A program made the translations under genes and the position numbers. The notes beneath the pieces are model-generated. The model was not told the origin of the DNA. It searched no databases and saw nothing but the letters and a program-made list of their open reading frames with translations. DNA of 8,583 bases from Streptosporangiaceae bacterium (lineage in GTDB: Bacteria > Actinomycetota > Actinomycetes > Streptosporangiales > Streptosporangiaceae). The stretch is taken from NCBI GenBank assembly GCA_030052355.1, contig JASIGS010000673.1, positions 1 to 8,583 of the forward strand. The letters are read 5' to 3'. Positions 5,978-8,583 of the stretch are shown here, one piece after another (the first letter of the stretch is position 1; every line of letters begins with the position of its first letter).

Positions 5978-7654
5978 TCAGGCGACCTCGCGAGTCGCAG
6001 TGTCCGCAGAATAGTCCGGGCCCGGCTCGATCCGCGGGAAGACCGGACTCGGCGCGGGCAGCCTGCCCCCAGAGTCGTCGCAAGCCGCCGCGACCTTGGC
6101 GGCCAGGTCCGGCAGGAACGGCCAGATCTCGGCCGCCAGCACCTGACCCGCGGCGAGGACCGCGCCCAGCACGGCGTCGAGCCGCTTCCCGGCCGCATCG
6201 TCACCGGCTCGCTCCGCACGGCCCAGGTGCCAGGGCGCAGCGGCGTCGACGTAGCGGTTCGCCTCCTCGACGATCGCGTAGACGGCGCCCGCCGCCGCCC
6301 GGAAGTCGAAGCTCGCCAGCGCCGTTCTGACCGCTTCCGGCGTGCGCTCGACGGCGGCACGCAGGGCCCCGGCGTCGGCTGGCCAGTCGTGTCGGCCCGG
6401 CGGGACGTCCCCGCGGGACCCCCCGGGATGCTGGCCCAGGTCGGCGCGGGCCAGCCCGCTATCGGACCCAGCGGCCAGGAAACGGCCGGTGCCGAGCGGA
6501 TGGCCGCAGGCACGAACAAACCCGTTCCTATATGAATGAGCGAGCGTGACGACCCGATGAATGAGGTTGCCGAGTCCGTTGGCCAGGTCCTCGTTGGCGC
6601 GTGCAATGAGTCTGTCCACGGTGAAGTCGGTGTCGCCGGTGCGCGGCACCTCGCGCAGCAGCCACCAGCGCAGCGCGTCGATGCCGTAGCGGCCCGCCAG
6701 CTCGACGGGATCGTTGCGGCCGGTGCTCGTCTCCGGCGCCGACTTGCTGATCCTGCGGCCGCCCGTCGTCACGTAGTCGTGCACGAAGATCTCGGTGGGC
6801 GGCGGCAGTCCAGCCGACAGCAGGACCGCCGGCCAGTACACCGCGTGGAAGCGCAGCACGCCTTTGCCCACCAGGTGAATCCGCCGGTCGGCGCCCGCCC
6901 ACCAGCGCTCGTAGCCGTCGCCGTCCTGGCCGTACCTGAGCGAGGTGATGTAGTTGCCTAGCGCGTCGAACCAGACGTAGATCACCTGGCCGGGGTCGCC
7001 AGGCACGCCGATTCCCCAGCCACGTGCCCTTGCCACCGAGCGGGAGACGCTGAAGTCCTCGAGCCCGCCCGCGATGAATCCGAGTACCTCGTTGCGGCGG
7101 GAGGCCGGCTCGATCCGCAACGCGCCGGAGCTGACCAGGTCATGCAGTTGCTGCGAGTACCGGGAGAGGCGGAAGAACCAGTTCTCCTCCGACACCCGCT
7201 GCGGCGCGGTGCCGTGCTCAGGGCAGCGGCCGCCGGACAGCTCGCCGGGCGTGTAAAACTGCTCGCAGCCGACGCAGTACAGGCCCTCGTAACTCTTCCG
7301 GTACAGGTCACCGCTGGCCTCGCAGGCCCGCCAGAGCCGGTCGACGCCTGGCCGGTGCCGTGGGTCGCTGCCGGTCCTGATGAAGTCGTCGAACGACAGC
7401 GACAGCTGCTCGCGGAGCGCGGCGAACGCTGCCGCGTTGCGGTTCACGAGCTCTCTCGGGCTGATGCCCTCGGCGTCGGCGGCCAGCACGGTCTTCAGCG
7501 AGTTGTCGTCGGTGCCGCTCTGCAGCCGCACCTCGTCGCCGAGGCGGCGGTGGTGCCGGGCGAGCACGTCGGCCTGGACGAACTCCAGCGCGTGCCCGAG
7601 GTGCGGTCGTGAGTTGACGAACGGGATGGTGGTGCTCAGATAGACGCGGCTCAT
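5978..7654 (-). CDS. metG: Methionyl-tRNA synthetase (class I), variant or paralogous form
   Basis: This enzyme would charge tRNA-Met with methionine using ATP. The 558-residue protein has the class I HIGH-type motif HLGH at 18-21 and a KMSKS-type motif RISKS at 301-305. A zinc knuckle is formed by Cys127, Cys130, Cys144 and His147. The methionine-site stretches YVWFDALGNY (226-235) and FHAVYWPA (269-276) are present. The helical anticodon-binding domain (about 345-530) ends in PVFPRI. Two deviations are visible: the usual TGTDEHG stretch reads SGTDDNS (46-52), and the bases after KMSKS encode APETSTGRNDP rather than the usual short GN-containing link. A low-complexity insert lies at about 395-428. 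The organism may carry a second, canonical MetRS elsewhere; I cannot tell. The ATG at 7652-7654 has a perfect AGGAGG 5 bases upstream, which is predicted to be sequestered. The gene heads an operon with the hydroxyacid dehydrogenase and has a long structured leader. Confidence 0.92.
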   Translation of the reverse strand: MSRVYLSTTIPFVNSRPHLGHALEFVQADVLARHHRRLGDEVRLQSGTDDNSLKTVLAADAEGISPRELVNRNAAAFAALREQLSLSFDDFIRTGSDPRHRPGVDRLWRACEASGDLYRKSYEGLYCVGCEQFYTPGELSGGRCPEHGTAPQRVSEENWFFRLSRYSQQLHDLVSSGALRIEPASRRNEVLGFIAGGLEDFSVSRSVARARGWGIGVPGDPGQVIYVWFDALGNYITSLRYGQDGDGYERWWAGADRRIHLVGKGVLRFHAVYWPAVLLSAGLPPPTEIFVHDYVTTGGRRISKSAPETSTGRNDPVELAGRYGIDALRWWLLREVPRTGDTDFTVDRLIARANEDLANGLGNLIHRVVTLAHSYRNGFVRACGHPLGTGRFLAAGSDSGLARADLGQHPGGSRGDVPPGRHDWPADAGALRAAVERTPEAVRTALASFDFRAAAGAVYAIVEEANRYVDAAAPWHLGRAERAGDDAAGKRLDAVLGAVLAAGQVLAAEIWPFLPDLAAKVAAACDDSGGRLPAPSPVFPRIEPGPDYSADTATREVA

Positions 7655-7655
7655 C

Positions 7656-7687
7656 GGAACCTCCTGTTAGTGGCCGAAGGAGGCACC
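7656..7687 (-). promoter_or_regulatory. Shine-Dalgarno-sequestering hairpin of the methionyl-tRNA synthetase gene
   Basis: In the minus-strand RNA, GGUGCCUCCU (7687-7678) can pair with AGGAGGUUCC (7665-7656) across a 12-base loop. Six perfect pairs cover the entire AGGAGG ribosome-binding site; a G-U pair, one mismatch and two G-C pairs extend the stem almost to the AUG. Translation initiation would be blocked unless the stem is opened by a ribosome, a protein or alternative pairing. Confidence 0.5.
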
Positions 7688-7691
7688 GACC

Positions 7692-7730
7692 CCGCACATG
7701 AGTCGAGGCCCCCTTCGGGGCCTCGTGCGG
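7692..7730 (-). terminator. Attenuator-like GC hairpin (3:4) in the metG leader
   Basis: The perfect 9-bp repeat CGAGGCCCC and GGGGCCTCG (7704-7712 and 7717-7725) closes a 4-base loop. It is extended by CCGCA (7692-7696) with TGCGG (7726-7730) around a one-sided bulge. No T-run follows on the minus strand, so termination would have to be of the U-less kind. The 5' arm on the RNA can instead pair with the 3' arm of the preceding hairpin. Confidence 0.5.
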
Positions 7731-7734
7731 ACGT

Positions 7735-7798
7735 CAGTCCTGGCGTGCTGAGATGGCCCCGGCTAGCGGGGCATCATCTCCTGATGCGCGAAGGACTG
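7735..7798 (-). promoter_or_regulatory. Upstream leader hairpin (1:2) overlapping the Met-Met leader frame
   Basis: A 7-bp outer stem, CAGTCCT (7735-7741) with AGGACTG (7792-7798), encloses a 12-bp stem. That inner stem is GAGATGGCCCCG (7750-7761) with CGGGGC (7767-7772) and CATCTC (7775-7780); a 2-base bulge separates the last two. On the RNA its 5' side carries the GAG AUG AUG codons of the leader frame. Its 3' side, CGGGGCC, is also perfectly complementary to GGCCCCG in the next hairpin (7716-7722), giving an alternative 2:3 pairing. Confidence 0.5.
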
Positions 7799-7801
7799 CA
7801 T
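7763..7801 (-). CDS. Candidate leader peptide MQSFAHQEMMPR upstream of methionyl-tRNA synthetase
   Basis: A 12-codon frame starts with ATG at 7801-7799 and stops at TAG (7765-7763). Codons 9 and 10 are both ATG, so three of its twelve residues are Met, in the leader of a gene that charges tRNA-Met. It has no Shine-Dalgarno. The -10-like hexamer TATCCT ends six bases before its A, the spacing expected if transcription starts on that A, so a leaderless start is plausible (such starts are common in actinobacteria). The tandem Met codons lie in strand 1 of the attenuator-like fold and the stop lies in the loop. Chance occurrence of a frame this short is possible. Confidence 0.4.
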   Translation of the reverse strand: MQSFAHQEMMPR

Positions 7802-7807
7802 GGTCGC

Positions 7808-7836
7808 AGGATACTCGATGAGCTGTGTCCTGTTCC
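7808..7836 (-). promoter_or_regulatory. Predicted promoter of the metG operon
   Basis: On the minus strand GGAACA (7836-7831) and TATCCT (7813-7808) are 17 bases apart. TATCCT is a fair -10 hexamer. GGAACA is a weak match to the vegetative -35 but resembles the GGAAC element of ECF sigma factors. The predicted start site is near 7801, giving a leader of about 147 bases. Confidence 0.35.
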
Positions 7837-7851
7837 ATCGAGATTGACACA
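7824..7851. promoter_or_regulatory. Possible operator between the divergent metG and hicA promoters
   Basis: TGTGTC (7824-7829) and GACACA (7846-7851) form a perfect 6-bp inverted repeat with a 16-bp spacer. The spacer holds both predicted -35 elements back to back. A regulator binding here could affect both directions. The arms are short and chance is a real possibility. Confidence 0.3.
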
Positions 7852-7866
7852 CCCCGCCCATAAGCT
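7838..7866 (+). promoter_or_regulatory. Weak predicted promoter of hicA-hicB
   Basis: TCGAGA (7838-7843) and TAAGCT (7861-7866) are 17 bases apart; each matches its consensus only partly. TAAGCT ends seven bases before the hicA ATG. Together with the absence of a Shine-Dalgarno there, this suggests a leaderless hicA mRNA. A nearby TTGACA (7844-7849) has no -10 at proper spacing. Confidence 0.25.
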
Positions 7867-7873
7867 GCCTGCC

Positions 7874-8077
7874 ATGCCAAAGGCGGCTCGAATCTTAGCG
7901 GCCCTCGAGCGTGACGGCTGGATTGAGACAAGGCGGTCAGGCTCGCACAGGGTGCTCGTCAAAGGGAGCCAGCAGCGGGTCTGGGCCTACCATGACGGAG
8001 TAGACCTCGGTGCGCCGGCCATGGCCAAGATCGCCGCCCACTTCGGCTATACCGTGGACGAACTGCGGAGACTTTAG
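7874..8077 (+). CDS. hicA: HicA-family toxin (mRNA interferase-like)
   Basis: This small protein of 67 residues has the HicA/YcfA layout. An N-terminal helix (ARILAALERDGW, 5-16) is followed by a strand and the GSH motif at 23-25, whose His25 is the expected catalytic residue. A second strand (RVLVK) and a C-terminal helix plus tail (AMAKIAAHFGYTVDELRRL) complete the double-stranded-RNA-binding-like fold. HicA toxins cleave mRNA when free and are held inactive by HicB. The usual VPxH strand is altered to VWAYHDG. The ATG at 7874-7876 is the only sensible start and has no Shine-Dalgarno. hicB begins 9 bp after the stop, which is the common toxin-first order. Activity cannot be judged from sequence alone. 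Confidence 0.75.
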   Translation: MPKAARILAALERDGWIETRRSGSHRVLVKGSQQRVWAYHDGVDLGAPAMAKIAAHFGYTVDELRRL

Positions 8078-8086
8078 GATGGCTCT

Positions 8087-8311
8087 GTGATGAGCACGCT
8101 ACGAGTCGAGCTGCTCTGGGACGAGGAGTCCCGCAACTGGCACTTCCGTGTCCCAGCCCTGCACATTGTGGGCGGCGGAGCCCCAACTCGAGATGAGATC
8201 GAGAACCAGTGCCTGTCAGCCATCCGTTTCGCGCTGGAGGGCGATCCCCGCGAATACGACACCGAGGCCGAGGCCGTAGCGTTCGACGTCAGCGTCGTCC
8301 CGGCGGCATGA
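8087..8311 (+). CDS. hicB: HicB-like antitoxin without a DNA-binding domain
   Basis: The protein has 74 residues from the GTG at 8087-8089 or 73 from the adjacent ATG at 8090. AGGA at 8076-8079 sits 7 bases before the GTG, which slightly favours it. The sequence fits the partial RNase H-like fold of HicB: a strand VELLWDEE, then a strand ending in FRVPALHIVGGGA, then the helix TRDEIENQCLSAIRFAL, then a final strand AVAFDVSVV. These match the usual pattern of VPDLPGC, TxGDT and EALxNA in general arrangement, though not closely in residues. There is no helix-turn-helix or ribbon-helix-helix after the fold, so it could bind and inhibit HicA but would not obviously bind its own promoter. It is inferred mainly from its position behind HicA and its overall layout. 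Confidence 0.65.
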   Translation: MMSTLRVELLWDEESRNWHFRVPALHIVGGGAPTRDEIENQCLSAIRFALEGDPREYDTEAEAVAFDVSVVPAA

Positions 8312-8348
8312 CGCCAGGCAATCCATGCGCGATTAGTCTCACGCACCT

Positions 8349-8583
8349 ATGAAGCCTCCTAACGAGGTTTTCTGCATGGACTGCGGCCCAGGGACGGTTT
8401 TGGATGCCGACGCGTGGGCCGCGCTCGGCTGGGACAACTGGCGGAACACGTGGCTCCAGCTCGCCCATGCGGCCTCGCTCGGCGGCCGTACCACCGTGCT
8501 GACTGGCACGTTCACCCCCGACCAGCTCGAGCGCCCCCGGCCGCAAGCTCTCCGGCCCGATTCACTTCGCGTTGCTTGCCCAG
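8349..8583 (+). pseudogene. Fragment of a possible P-loop nucleotide-kinase-like gene, N-terminally truncated and frameshifted
   Basis: A frame opens at ATG 8349-8351 and reads MKPPNEVFCMDCGPGTVLDA, then a Trp-rich stretch (WAALGWDNWRNTWLQLAHAA), then GGRTTVLTGTFTPDQLE. The order of acidic strand, helix and GRxTVLxGT resembles the middle of small AAA-like kinases found in actinobacteria. These normally start with a GxxxxGK(S/T) P-loop, which is absent; only 37 bp separate this ATG from hicB. After about 8532 the continuing frame reads RPDSLRVACP, while the +1 frame reads GPIHFALLAQ, which looks like the expected continuation of the family. The switch falls at a run of five C (8534-8538). No Shine-Dalgarno precedes the ATG. 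The family assignment is from memory and uncertain. A sequencing error would explain the frameshift but not the missing P-loop. The sequence is open at the window edge. Confidence 0.45.

Noticed and set aside
7655..7801. T-box or SAM riboswitch in the metG leader
   Set aside because: No UGGN T-box core and no recognisable SAM-I or SAM-IV core sequence could be found by eye. The paired elements fit a leader-peptide attenuator better.

Overview
The window is GC-rich, with third codon positions nearly all G or C, GTG and TTG starts, and a serA-leuB gene pair. This points to a high-GC actinobacterium. I cannot name the genus.

Layout: positions 1-7654 are read almost entirely from the minus strand. 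Transcription there runs from right to left. In that order the genes are a methionyl-tRNA synthetase (5978-7654), a D-2-hydroxyacid dehydrogenase 27 bp behind it (5039-5950), a noncoding stretch of about 380 bp with two long inverted repeats, a membrane PAS-GGDEF-EAL cyclic-di-GMP protein (1916-4657), serA for D-3-phosphoglycerate dehydrogenase (229-1821), and the first 55 codons of leuB (1-165, running off the window). A perfect Crp-type palindrome (TGTGA-N6-TCACA) lies upstream of serA.

The right end is read from the plus strand and is accessory in character. A divergent intergenic region (7655-7873) leads into a HicA/HicB-like toxin-antitoxin pair (7874-8311). After it comes a fragment that looks like a broken nucleotide-kinase-like gene (8349-8583), with no P-loop and an apparent frameshift at a run of five C.

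The most interesting element is the leader of the methionyl-tRNA synthetase gene. Downstream of a predicted minus-strand promoter, the transcript would begin at or next to the AUG of a 12-codon open reading frame, MQSFAHQEMMPR, which has tandem Met codons four codons before its stop. The following RNA can form three competing pairings (1:2, 2:3, 3:4) laid out as in classical amino-acid attenuators. A last hairpin then pairs the synthetase Shine-Dalgarno AGGAGG with an upstream CCUCCU. I read this as a candidate ribosome-mediated attenuator that senses charged tRNA-Met, coupled to control of translation initiation. It is inferred from base pairing and reading frames only.
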